Below, in pieces: positions 15,339 to 27,974 of a stretch of 64,000 nt of DNA (positions are counted from its first letter, which is position 1; every line of letters begins with the position of its first letter). Source of the DNA: Liolophura sinensis. Taxonomy: Eukaryota; Mollusca; Polyplacophora; Chitonida; Chitonidae. The stretch covers positions 15,495,608 to 15,559,607 of the forward strand of contig NC_088299.1 of assembly GCF_032854445.1 (NCBI RefSeq), read 5' to 3'. A program made the translations under genes and the position numbers. The notes under the pieces are model-generated. The model ran no database searches and was not told the origin of the DNA. It saw only the letters and a list, made by a program, of their open reading frames with translations.

Positions 15339-15484
15339 GGCCTGACCTCTGAAGTGGACTTAAAGGGTCATATATTAGTTTTCTGACCCCACCACTGGTC
15401 AAGGGGTGTGAAGTGAGTGACCACTGGTTTACCCTTGACCACTACTTATCACAACTTCACAGATAGCCACTTAAGGGTCAGGCT
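15339..15484. mobile_element. MITE-like element with inverted ends
   Basis: The ends GGCCTGACCTCTGAAGTGG (15339-15357) and GCCACTTAAGGGTCAGGCT (15466-15484) are imperfect inverted repeats, about 16 of 19 with one gap. Inside, ACTGGTCAAGGG (15394-15405) and CCCTTGACCACT (15432-15443) form a second inverted pair. The nested, non-coding fold of about 146 bp suits a small non-autonomous DNA transposon. No target-site duplication is clear, and it could instead be a chance palindrome. Confidence 0.35.
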
Positions 15485-18400
15485 ATTGAAATGTAATCCA
15501 AGCTAAAAACATAATAGTATCTGCTGTGTGGGAGGGGACCGTCCATCATAGACCTTGTCCCTTTATCTATAAAGTTCAGGATGCCGACAGTTCAGGATGT
15601 GGACAGTTAAGGACAACTAACTAAAACTGTCTGGCACTTCAAAAATATACAATGATTAGGAATTTAAATAACTGATCTGTCATTAAGAACAACCATTTAG
15701 AACTCAAACAAAACTGAACACAGATGTATGTACATGTATGTGACATGATTAAAGATATCACTGTCTTAATATAAATGGGCTGATTGCATGGTAACATTAG
15801 GGGATGCAAACTGTGCAAGTTTTGCTTGAAATGCTACAATATGCCATTCATATTTCAGAGAAAGGTTTGCTTTAGAAAAACAAAAGTTGTTATGAATAAT
15901 AAACCATATTGTTTTTGTAGGCCACTTTTCTCAAGTGTATGTCTGATGTTTGTTTTCGTCTTACTTCACTAAATGAAAACTGTCAGGTTATTATGAAAAC
16001 ATGTTTAAGTGGCTTTGCTTCAGAGAACTTTGGGCTTTAGAGGTAATCCTGATGTTTAGCTACGCTGGATGTACGGATAACACACAGCCTACAACACATC
16101 TACTGCCACCTTCAGTTGTAGAGAGTATGTACATGCAGAACACTGATGGCCGGTCCGTCTGCTTGAACTGCCAACACATCCCAGGCTATGGCAGACGTAA
16201 TTATAAATCCTTTCTGACAGGAATACCCACGAATCAGCTCAACCTTTCAAAAGCAATCGGAGTTTCTTTTTCTGCCAAGGGAGAAAACAGGCTGCTGAGA
16301 CATGGGTTAAGTTTTGGGGCTAGCTGTTCCTGTGTCTGTTAGGACATTTTAACTGCTCAATGGCATGTTTAAATGAAGGCTGACGTCTCCCCAAGACTAA
16401 TGAAGCCTTGTGAGTAATGACCAGGCCCTGGGTGCTTCTGTTGTTTACTTATAACACATTATGCCAGTCTAATCCAATCAAAACGCTTCAGCATGACTTC
16501 TCGGAACAGCAGGCTATCTGACAACAACTACTCGATACACGTCACAAGGATTTGTCAGTTCATAAAATAGCATTTATACCTGTAAACCAGACCCAAATTC
16601 CCAGACTCACTGCACGAAACTGTATGTACACCATTTTTCAGATTTATCTGCACAATGACCATCAAACCCCGAAAGCACACATGTATAGCAAAAATTCATC
16701 ACATATTGTTGTTTACATTTATTACTGGCTCCGAACGATAATGTTGCAAGCTCAAAACATAAAAGTACTCTATCAGAATTTCCCATCAATATTTGAGCAG
16801 CGCCACAAGCCAACATCAGGAAATAAAACAGAACCAGATATACACTCCGTCTGTGGCAGAATCTATGCATTAATGCACTGTTTTTATTCTCTCTGATGGA
16901 AAAACTCCCCAACATTAGTTATTCGTCAGATATTCAGACCGGCTGATAACAATAATGACAAACTATAACATGTGGATTCCAACATGGATGATAGCTTTCT
17001 GTTTTGATTCAGGTAGACATTCAATACACTGTATTCAAAATTCAAAAATTCCAAAAAATCCCATACTCTCATCTGAACTTCACATCTACCAGCCATCAGG
17101 GTATGAGAGCTAGTATGACATTACATGTACATGGTTTGGGGGGCTTTCTTTGTTATTGCCTTATGCTGATGTTATACTGGAATAGTCTTGGATGCAGAAT
17201 TTTACCGTTGACAAAGCTGCTAGCACTACTAATTACAAACACAAGGAAAATGTTTAGAGCTGATACTGTTTATTTGATTGATGTTTAATTCAAAACCCGA
17301 GTATTTCCCATTTAGTTGTTGACAGTCTGGAAAAAAACCACTGATACAGCTATACAGTCAATGTTTAACTGTTTCAAACATGTTTAACACATTTGGCAAA
17401 TGTTTAAAAGAACATGATAGAGCTGTCAGGGAGACATTACCTGCCTTTCAAAATGACTGCCACATTTTACAAACTACTTCGGAGTTACACAAGACTGACA
17501 TAAACTTTACTGGAAAACTCGTAAATTTTCCAAAATGGAATCAAGGTGAAGAGCGATCCCCAGGTGATGTATCTACTCGTGACATTCTGAACTACTCATC
17601 AAATACCTGGGATACTTACATGCACTTAGTCTGCTGAGAGCCAGGTCTAATTTAATCCTAATGGACAGTGATGATGATGTAATAAATAGGGCTTAGTTCA
17701 AGGTCATGTCTCTTCACTGAATTTATTCTCCTGCTGTCTAATTTAACATGTACCACAGAAAGAATACCAACATGCTAAAAAAAAAAAAAAATGTGATGAG
17801 ATTACGAAATTTTTTTCCATGAATTTTAGCAGGTTGTGTTTGTATGATGGAGAAAAGGAATCCGTCATTTACATCAACTCTGTAAACCAGTGAAGCATTT
17901 CCATCTGGAAGCCAAGGTAACAAACATACATGTACCTTTCTTCACAAGAAACAAAAGCTTGCAGCGATGCTTGTCACCTTGGACAGAATGCTGAAACTGT
18001 TTCCTTATTAAAGGAAGCGGGAAATGTCAATACAGATTCTAAATGCCACAGCATGAATATTGAGAGGAAAAATATAAAAAAAAGTCCTAAACATGGCAAT
18101 GTGGAGATGACTTTAGGGAAAATGTCCTTTACCAATCAGAGGCGCTATTATTAATGGTAGCTGCTCCATTACCACCCACTTCAGTCACAAATCAATACCT
18201 GAATTTGTGGATGCCGCATTTTTGTACAACAACTGACACTTCCAACAACTGCTGCACCATGAATGGTTGGGATTTGAAGATGTCCCCTTGTCTGCTAAGC
18301 CTCCAAAGACAACAGCTGTTCGGCAGAACTCAATTGTCACATTTGCAGGATATTTAAGAGATTATTCCTATCAACTCCCCCCAGCCCCCAGCCCCACCCC

Positions 18401-19060
18401 AACAAAGCAATTCTCTAAGGTATACAGTTCCTGGGGCAATTTCAAGTAAGTAACGAACTGTTAAGAGTTCTGGTTGTGTTTAAAATATGCACAGCTAAAT
18501 AGGCTAACTGGATTATCTGAGGCTCAAGGAATGATGCGGGCCAATACATTTTGTGTTTTGATGTTCTAAACACAAATCTGATCCCTGAAACAAGTACAAC
18601 AACCATGTAATTGTCCTAAACCCATGCCCATTAACACTATGAAGCTGTCTGTCCACACGGTTTAAGGACGAGAGTTTTCCATTTTTTTCACTTGCATTTT
18701 ATACAAGACCTCAAAAAAAGTAATCTTCGTTTGTCTGTTTAATATGCAGTAGAATTACAACACCGAAACAGTATGGCAGCATTACAACAAAAACGTACCG
18801 TGCTCCAGTACACTGTGTGTTGATGTACAATTGAAAACAACCCACTTCATGCATTGTCAGAATTAAGTACCTATATCATCCCCAACATCATGCACACACC
18901 CCCCCCCCCACCCCTCTCCAATCCCTTATGTCTGAACTCCTCCTAAACCATACATGCAATTAAACCTCAGAGGGCAAGGTAAATTGGTGAACAACATTTG
19001 CCTTCAATTTTTTTCTATAGTTATTCAATATACAACAGTTAAGCAAGCAGGTTAATTGGA

Positions 19061-19700
19061 GAGAAAAAAAAATCCAGGTAATTTAATTACTGCGGGCCAT
19101 AAAAGCCATGTCCATCAGCCGGGCTCATAATCTTCCCTCCCAGCCTACATTTTCGGCTTTAATGCCTGCCTAGGCATCCGCAGATTGTCATTTTAAATCT
19201 GTGTAATCCACCCAATGAATTTCCATCATATAATTATATCCAGTTGACTTGAGCAATGGGAGTGCTTACACAGTTTTTATATTCTGCTGTTTTTATTTTC
19301 TATTTCTCGTTGCTCCGCGTTCAAGAGGGTAAATCACAATTACCTTCGGGCAATCCAAGACAATCTCCCGGCCGACTAACTGGAAGCAACTTCCTCGGCT
19401 TTAAGCCACTGAAATCCTCCGTTCTCGTTCAATGAGCCGGACAAATTTAATTTACCTAGCACATATTGCCCAACTCGCTGGGAATCAATTGGCTAATTTT
19501 CGTGGACTCTCTCGCAGAGGCATGATGGACCATTTATCAAGAGCCAGTATTTCCGAGAGAGGCGCTTTAGTGGCCAGCGAGTTCCAGTTATCATTTCCTG
19601 CACGTTCTGCCAAAAACCTCCTCCAACGGCATGGGGATATTTCCAGGGCCCTTCAGCCCTTGTCTATTTCATCTTCTTACCCTACTCCGGTGTAATCCCT
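19061..19700. promoter_or_regulatory. Candidate intronic enhancer block
   Basis: This stretch of intron 2 has higher complexity and more CpG than its surroundings. It includes the homeodomain-type inverted site GTAATT-T-AATTAC (19078-19090) and several ATTA/TAAT cores. It has a plus-strand open frame (19432-19695) with no known domain. The call rests on composition and motifs only. Confidence 0.25.
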
Positions 19701-21179
19701 ACAAATACACTTCTGTACTTATACCGGATATATAAACTTCTATGGAGTCCATGGGGACCTGGGGGGTATCAATAAAACGTCCCTCCCCCCAGCCCTGTTA
19801 ACAGCATATCCTACTTCTCTAGTATGGCAATGCATTCTAATGAGCAACATGGACCAGACCTATCACTGCTCAATTTACCACCGGGAAATGACTTATTACA
19901 CTGACTTATTGCTTGGTGCAGCCTTGGAACAGTCTTTGTGAATGCAATAAAGAGTGGGGACAAGCAAAGATCCTTCAATGTGTTTTTGGCCACTGTTATT
20001 TCTTGTCGCATATACACTGCATGCATATAGGCAATTATGCTGGAGGAACAGTCTAATGACTTCATGTGGACCAATTTCCACGTGAAAATAACATCACATC
20101 ATAGACCATACATGCACTGTGTATACATAACATATATTTGTTGTTGCCACAGTTGATGGTAGGACATTACCAAGAAGGTTGCAGACTTGTATCCAGGACT
20201 AACTAGTTTGACTCTCCCTTTAGGTCAGGAGGTTAGTCAGGCCAGTCATGCCTGGCAAAGTTCACTGGTTTACAGCAGACATTATTGTTTCAACCAACTG
20301 ATAGACCTGGTAGTTTTCGTTCATGAGTGTTCGACACAATGCAAACAACCAAATAGCCTTAATGCAAAATGAGACTTACACTGAGCACAAATGCCTATCA
20401 CTGTTTAATCATTACACGTAAATCTGTTCATTTATTGTTTTCTCAGGAATGTTCTTCAATTATAGATCTACTGTTTTGGGGGGGATAAAAACACTTCCAA
20501 ATATACCAGACAGTGTGCTTCTGCACTTGATTCTCTAGCTTACCTTGCTTTGATGACACCTAGCCTAAATATAGCACCACCATGATCTGTCATAAGAGGC
20601 GTAAGAACGTCTTCTCTGCTTCAGGCTAAATTATTCAAACATTGTATCATTTGAGGATTCTGTCGCTTGACTAAATGTACTGACTCGTAGCTGTATTACC
20701 CGAAAGGCGGCCATCAATGCCCATTGAAAATCAAAGGCCCAAAAGGAGGAAAAAAATCCAGAAACAATGCAAGCTTTCACGTTAAAGATAAAAGCCAGCT
20801 AACGTATTTCTAGGTTATAGAGGAATGCAACCTAGCAACTTACAAACATTTACGGGATTAACAAAGTTAATTTTGTTAATGAACATTTCAGTCCGGCACA
20901 ATCCTCAGGTTTGGGTGATATATGTACTGTTTATTTGTCAGCATTGGCTAAGAGTGTGTCTGGGGGTTACTGTAAACCAATACTAACACCATTATGCCTC
21001 AACACTTAGACAGGCCTATACCAGAAATCATAGGAAACCTCTCCATCCTGTGAAACTTCACAGTATAAACAGAAATTGTGGGATGCAGCTTTCGTATATT
21101 TAACTGTAGATTAGAAGGACATTATAACGGGTTTTCTTGATAAACTCATTAAAATGAATACTGGCTTCCTTTCAAATAG

Positions 21180-21404
21180 GATAGCTAAGCCTCTCACCAA
21201 TGCGGTCGCTCTGAGTTCAAGTCCAGCTCATGCTGTCTTTCCTCATGTGGGAAGGTCTGCAAGCAACCTGCGTATGGTCGTGGGTTTGGCCGGACTCCGC
21301 CGGTTTCCTTCCACCTTAATGCTGGCCGCCATCATATAAGTGAAATATTCTTGAGTATGGCGTAAAACACCAATGAAATAAATAAATAAATAAATAAATA
21401 AAAT
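21180..21404 (+). mobile_element. tRNA-derived SINE with AAAT tail
   Basis: The element begins with a tRNA-like head. An A-box-like TAGCTAAGCCTC lies at 21182-21193 and a B-box-like AGTTCAAGTCC at 21214-21224, which matches 9 of 11 bases of GGTTCGANTCC. This is the internal RNA polymerase III promoter layout. A body of about 140 bp follows, ending in GGCGTAAAACACCAAT, then about seven AAAT units (21376-21404). That 3' end resembles a widespread short repeat I recall from molluscan and related genomes. An AAATAG sequence occurs on both sides and might be part of a target-site duplication, but this is weak. It sits in intron 2, opposite in orientation to the gene. Open frames through it have no coding meaning. 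Confidence 0.75.
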
Positions 21405-24304
21405 AGTATAACTGTACTTTTTTCTAGTTCTACGTCCGTATCTTCACAAAAGCCTTAAAAACAAAAGTAGAAGTATAAATGAAATACTTCAGCAGATCAA
21501 ATGTGTCACCACATTTGTATCTATACATGGATTGCATCTACACATCCAATCCACTTTAGAGGTTCATGGTAATGTGAAACCAAGTGGCATCAAAATGGCA
21601 ACAAATTACAAGCCAAGATGAAACAGTTTAGGCTAATGAATTTCCCACCCCCAGTTTCTGTCACTCCACCCTTCCCTCTTGATTTGCCATCAACTCTAGT
21701 TCATCCCACTGTTACATCTGACATCTGACCTCTGACACCTGACCTCTGACCTGGCTATTTTATCCCTTGTACACCCAATCCTTCATCACTAATTGTCTAC
21801 AAGCTAGCTGATTAGAAGGCTGTCAGATCTGTCAGGTTGGACAACCCTGTGGAGTCACATTTCAGCCTTGTACCCCCTACCCTCACCAGATTACATAGTT
21901 CTAAACCCTGAAGGCACCCCACCCCCACCCCCTCGCCGCCCTCGATCCCCACTCCCTTCCCCACCACCACACTTGGACAACACTCCAAGGGTCACAACTT
22001 ATACCTTCTTGTTGTCAAGTAGTCTAAATGACTTCAATGTTTAAGGCTCAAAACGATACACTTTGGAAGCTATCTGAGAAGTTACGATCATACTAAGACT
22101 GATGTGTCAATTTTCTGTTACTCACAGTTTCATTTTCAGTACTTCAATGGGCCATACCCACCATTACCATTCTTAACTTTCCCCGGCATCTGTTTTTATT
22201 TCAGCCTTACATTCACACGACGCATTTGAACAAGATAGTCTTTAATATTCATGTGTACAGAATTTAACCCAATTTCTCAGAAAAAAGCAAATCATCACAA
22301 CAGGACACAAAATAAATTTCTTACAATACTGACACATTGCACATTGTGTTAACCATCTTCATGACTTTACCAATCTGGAAAGTCATATGACAGCCCTATG
22401 TTTGCCAACCATTAAATTATAGGGGACTCTTTAATCCTAAGTCCTGCTGATGGATCGGAATACACTTCCACCCCACCCTATCCCCCAGCTCCATCAACCC
22501 ACAGAGTGTACCTGAGGGACTAGAAACTCCTGTTAGAACCAGGGATAGAGGGGGAGGAAGTACCAGCTGCTGACAAGCAACTGGTTGTAAGCTATCACCC
22601 CCAGTGTTACTCCAGCTTTTCACCTCTTCTCAAGTAGTTTACAAGGAGATTCAATGAGCAACTGCTGGAAATGAGTTCTGACCATGGTTCATTACTCCTG
22701 GATAGGGTTACATAAAGTACTGACCCTGCTGGTGTTTAGCTCAAGTCTCTTGTTTTCCCAAGAAACAGTACTCCTAGGAGTGAACAGTGTGTTCTAACCA
22801 ATACCCCCATGTTACCCCAAACAAAAACTCAACCTGCAGAAAAAAGATGAAAATCACAGACGTTGTTAAACACAGAAGTAAAGAATTCTTTCAGTGACAA
22901 ATGGACATTATTTGTGCGTTCATTTAACAATAGGAGATAGCAACATTCACAAAGACTTCTTCTTAAAAATGACAATGTATCTGTTGAATGTCACCATGCA
23001 TCTCACGGAAAGTTGCAAAAAAACTAATTCAAAAAATTCTATGCAAGTGGTCTGTTAATTTAGCCCAATTTCTTTTTGGATGCAACAGAACTCAATCATA
23101 CAGGCTTTGTCTTGAAGCTTGATTGCTAAAGTAATGTTAAAGACATACATGCAGCACATTGTAAGTACAGGAACTGACCTTCTCTGATGTGGGGTCAAGG
23201 GGTTGTCAGCCCGCTGCCCAGCACCCTGACATACCAACACAAACAAATGGAGGATATCTCTTACTCTAATGGTCAGTTTGTAACAGAGAAATTGGACAGA
23301 TGTTTATCTGAGGACTGGTCAGTGTGCCAGCTGCAGCTGTCTTAGGTCTCAAGTGGTCAGCGCTTTGTGACTAAACTGTGTTCAATTTCTATATGCATCA
23401 GAAAAATAACTGCTAGAGTCAGTCATCTGTGCGCAGTCATTAGCTCCTAACAGCCTAAGAAGACAAAGAGTGTACCAAAATAAAGTGTAAGGTTATATCC
23501 CAGACTGGGGATCTGTTTGATATTAACATCATCTTCATCAAAATGAGATCTTCTTCCATAATCTTACCAAGCGATTCTTGTAAAACTGAGCCAGCAGATT
23601 TGAACACAACAGCTAAAAGGTAGTGCCTTTTACCCTATTCACCTCTGTCACTTCACTAAAACACACCAAAATATATCCAAGTGTAGACACCAAAGATAAA
23701 ACAAGAATGACTGGCAGTATTTATCAGGGCTAAGCACATACATCTGATTGTACTTTCAAAACCATATCAAATGCCACATACAAGATACCCCCTTCTCCCT
23801 AACTTCACTACTCTCCCCACCCACAAGTTTACCCCTTATTTACACTGACTGTAAAGGTGTCGCCTATCTTTGCCGAGTTTACAGGAAGTCTGTCAGTCAG
23901 AACATGGAAAGCAAAGAGAACCAACTGGTCATGTGTTTATGAGAAACTTCTAAACACATCAATCAAAGGAAATATTGGTGAAAACTAACTGTTAAATCTG
24001 CCCTTAAAAACACACATCAGTTATCCAGTTTCTTCTGACATCAACACATACATGGCCAATTATAGAAGTCAGATGTTCTTCTCAGCCTTTTTGTCTGTGT
24101 TTTCATCTAGCGGACGTGTAGATACTGACAAAGTACATGTTTATGTTGTCCATTACGTTAATGTCAAAAGCAACGTAAACTTATGGGCAGTAATGACCAA
24201 TGGCCGTCAATGACATTAATTTAAATGCAGGCACACAAAATGCAAGCTGAGAAGAAGAGTGTGTGTGTTTACTGCAGAAACAAAATGAAATGTAGTGCAA
24301 ATTA

Positions 24305-24352
24305 ATGCTCTGAAGTCTACATGTTATTATCTCTTATCCCTAACAAGGTCCA
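24305..24352. repeat. 48-bp exact direct repeat, copy 1
   Basis: Begins ATGCTCTGAAGTCTACATGT and ends CAAGGTCCA. All 48 bases recur in the same orientation at 25283-25330, 978 bp away. The flanks outside the 48 bp are unrelated, so it is not part of a longer visible duplication. Confidence 0.95.
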
Positions 24353-25282
24353 TGGGTTTGCATTTGACATAGAAAAAAGGTGTCAGTATGAATGGAGTCT
24401 GGGAGATCTGTCCTTGTGAAGGAAGAGACAACTACATGTAGATAGGTTGGTTAGTAACAGAGAGCAGCATGGTTATAAATCACAAACAAACACTACCCCT
24501 TCACCTAGAGGTCACAGGGTAAAAAAATCACTTAATCCACATGTCATCTGTCCTTTTAGCTGGACTGTCACTCTTTAGAAGATATATGGCCTGCTGGAAT
24601 TCCAACACAAACAATGAATGCTAAATAAAGTGTATTTGCATCACACATGTCTTAATACGCTTTTAACTTGATGGTTAAAACTCCATTTATTTTGTAGGAA
24701 TTAATCCCAAGTTTTGCAAAGAAAGTGTAAGAGCAAAGGTGGGGTGAATTAGTTAATGGCAGCCATGAATTATGTGACAACTCTTTTTTTGTTGACCTAT
24801 TAATCTTTTCAGCGCTGGATATATGGCTTCAATTTTACCAGCTAAAAGAGAGCTAAAAATTTCCAACGGCCACAATGCTCGTCAGCCTTCCGTGATTTTC
24901 ACCCACCAAAATTTCAAAATGAATCATCTATGCCAGGACAGTTATACACATTTGCACCATTGTAGAAAAACTCAGCCCCATCAGTCAAAGTCAAACCCTA
25001 AACCCAGGTGCCCTTCTGACATTCAGCTGGAGCCTGCTGGTCCCTAGGGGCACATGGTAACAGGGTTGATATTGCACATACTCTTCAGTTTGCATGGTGT
25101 GAATCACTGATTAGTACCCTACAGGGAGCCACCATTACTTCTTCCCTTGACCAATCATGACATTTTCAATTTCCATATGACATGTTAACTTAAAAATTAG
25201 ACAATTGTTTAGTTAATTTATAGTCATTAAGTATCTAATGATTGCTTTATGGCTTAATGTTTGCTCCCAACGTTCCTTTTTC

Positions 25283-25330
25283 ATGCTCTGAAGTCTACAT
25301 GTTATTATCTCTTATCCCTAACAAGGTCCA
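25283..25330. repeat. 48-bp exact direct repeat, copy 2
   Basis: Identical to 24305-24352 by direct reading. It may be a target-independent local duplication, gene conversion, or part of a dispersed family that I cannot search for here. Confidence 0.95.
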
Positions 25331-25679
25331 CTTATAGTTTACTGTATAGATAAATACATGTAGTAAATTGTATGGCACAGGATTCACTCATAGTCAGTGA
25401 ACAATTCTTTCTGAATGCAAAACATAAACACTGTAGAAATTTTCTACTGAAACTGTGACTGTCCCACCCCCCCGACAAAAAAAAACCTCTAGGGTGTACA
25501 AAATTGTTTCTCTGAGAACAAATCCCTCTCATAAACAACAGACTCAGTCAAAATCCAACATAGTATATTTCCATCAAGACGGTCTTTACGGTAGGATTTT
25601 CTGTTTATCAAAGGATTATGCTAACAGGATTTTCTGGTGAGGCAAGAATCAAATTAGTAGGATCTGACAGGAGATTCCT

Positions 25680-26110
25680 CGTGACTACCTCGCCAGTGGA
25701 CAAGTGCTTGTTCAATGTTGTAAGCTCAGCGACCAAGGTGAGGCGAGATTCAGCCTGATTAAGTCTCTATACCGAGCATTAATTCCTCCAATTGCACCAT
25801 AACATTGGTCGGCTTGTGGGAAAACAGTTTACCGCAAATATTCCCATTAACAGGCTGTTCCCATGTCACAGAGTGCCCACACTTTTTGTTCCAGATTTAA
25901 TTGGTGTGACGCTTGCGGAGATCCCATTGCAGAGTTAGGAGAAATCATCTAAATCCTGAGCGGTCATCGTAAACAGTTAACTACCATTATTTTGTCAGCT
26001 TTAGTGTGGCTAATTCAAACGCTGGCACCAGAAGTCCCTCAGAACCATGTTAAAATTGAAATTGTGTCTGGAACAGATTCCGTTCAGTGAAAATCCCCTT
26101 TATGCTGACA
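25680..26110. promoter_or_regulatory. Candidate Notch-responsive enhancer block
   Basis: This block contains TGTGGGAA (25815-25822) and, on the other strand, CATGGGAA (25858-25865). Both fit the Su(H)/RBPJ consensus YRTGGGAA and are 36 bp apart. A third site with one mismatch lies between them (25841-25848). Surrounding sequence is of higher complexity than most of the intron. Function is inferred; no alignment is available. Confidence 0.25.
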
Positions 26111-27592
26111 AACGGCAGATCTGCTCTGACCTTGAAGGAGTCTTCAAGAGCCAATGATTCCCTGATCTCGATAATTTAAGACACAGTATTGGAACAAATT
26201 CTGACGCTCTGACCAGAAATTTGATTACATGCAAGGGTTTAGGTTCAATCTATATTCAACAGTGACTACATGGAAGTGACTTGACATTAGGCAGGACACG
26301 CACAACGACTGAATGTTAGCCCTGAACACCAGCTGACCACTTCAGTTGCCCGCACTGCCCGCTTTTCCTCTCCCAAGGGCCTCTGATTGAAACAGGCAGT
26401 GCCCGCAGCAATAGCGACAAAGCACAGCAAATGATTGCACATTGATGCGATCTGGGTACATGGCTGGGAGGGCTGATGACTCCTGATAGCTCGCTGATGG
26501 ACAACAGAATGCGTGCAATCGCTCCCTATTCTCAACAATATGGCAGTGCAGACCACCAAATCCCACACAGAACTTAACCAAATTTACCAAGTGCAAAAGC
26601 AACCTTTGGAAACACCTTGTCAGACATGCGGGTTGTGCGCAACTCAAGGCGATAACAAAAAAAGGATGCAATTAAGTTTGGCCATAACTTGAGATGGCCT
26701 TAGGCAGGAGGCTTTTATAACCAACTATTGAAATCACTGGCAATTTGTGCCTTAGATTCAGTAGAAATGAATTCCAATATCAATTCAGCTTACAGGATGG
26801 ACAATTCTAAAACATGAGGAAAACACATCAGCTCAGTGTAGCATATGAGTAAACAGCCAAGGCCTCCAGCAACTGTTATATTTATGCATCCGAGCCAGAG
26901 ACATTAGCTCAACTTGCAGAGATATTTATCCACCTGCATAAAGCTGCTGCACTGTATATATTAATGCATCAAATCAATACAGGTTTTGCCTAATATTTTA
27001 AGCTGTTTCTTTCACACCACAAAATCAATGTAACTATTTATACACGCATTCATTATCTGCATATAATCGGAGACACCCTGAGACAAGGGTGTATGACTGG
27101 CTGAAAATATTTACTGCTTTGTCAATATAGGACATATCAACTCCATTGTCCTATGGTATCTCAGTCTGACTTGGCCTTAATATTATTGCTCTGCTCTGCT
27201 CTCCTGAGGACTGTGTACATGCTGCTACCAGCACTAGTACCAGTGAATACATCACACACATCACTCTAATATGCAGGGATAACTGTACTGTATTTCAAGA
27301 ATAGATCATTGCTGCTGAGACAATAATGACAACAGAGCATAGCTCAAGCGAATCCTCATATAACACATCAATAAACCCATGCAATAGAGTGATGTATGGA
27401 AGAAATTATCTGATCTGACAACAAAACATACGGTTCAATAACTGAGTTTCACAAAATATGAGAGACCTTCTGAAATGTGTCTAACACACTAATTTTCGAT
27501 CAGTCTTAAAGCCTCTGCTTTTCATTATTATGCCATGACTTACATGTATTTTCAGTTTTTATCGGTTTTCTTTGTTTTTTGTAATAGCCAGG

Positions 27593-27974
27593 CCTGCTAG
27601 TCCTATAGCTTTGGGCATACCTGCTAGTCCTACAGCTTTGGGCACACCTGCTAGTCCTATAGCTTTGGGTGTGCCTGCTAGTTCTATAGCTTTGGGCACG
27701 CCTGCTAGTCCTATAGCTTTGGGTGCACCTGCTAGTCCTATAGCTTTGGGTAGTTCTATAGCTTTGGGTACGCCTGCTAGTCCTATAGCTTTGGGTACAC
27801 CTGCTAGCTATGGGCACGCCTGCTGGTCCTATAGCTTTGGGTGTGCCTGCTAGTCCTACACTTTGGGTACGCCTGCTAGTCCTATAGCTTTGAGCACACC
27901 TGCTAGTTCTATAGCATTGGGTACGTCTGATAGTTCTATAGCTTTGGGTACGCCTGCTAGTCCTATAGCTTTGG
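27593..27974. repeat. Minisatellite with 27-bp unit, about 14 copies
   Basis: The unit is a 27-bp sequence beginning CCTGCTAGTCCTATAGCTTT and followed by GGGtacg-type variants. It repeats head to tail for about 380 bp. Some copies are shortened, such as the partial units near 27750 and 27807, and the last few bases of each unit vary most. Because 27 is a multiple of three and the unit has few stops, both strands are open for about 300 bp. They read as nine-residue repeats: ASPIALGTP on plus and a YRTSRCTQS-like repeat on minus. There is no start context, splice site or neighbouring exon, so I treat these frames as a by-product. Confidence 0.95.

Noticed and set aside
21154-21339. 61-codon open frame
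   Set aside because: It lies almost entirely in the SINE.
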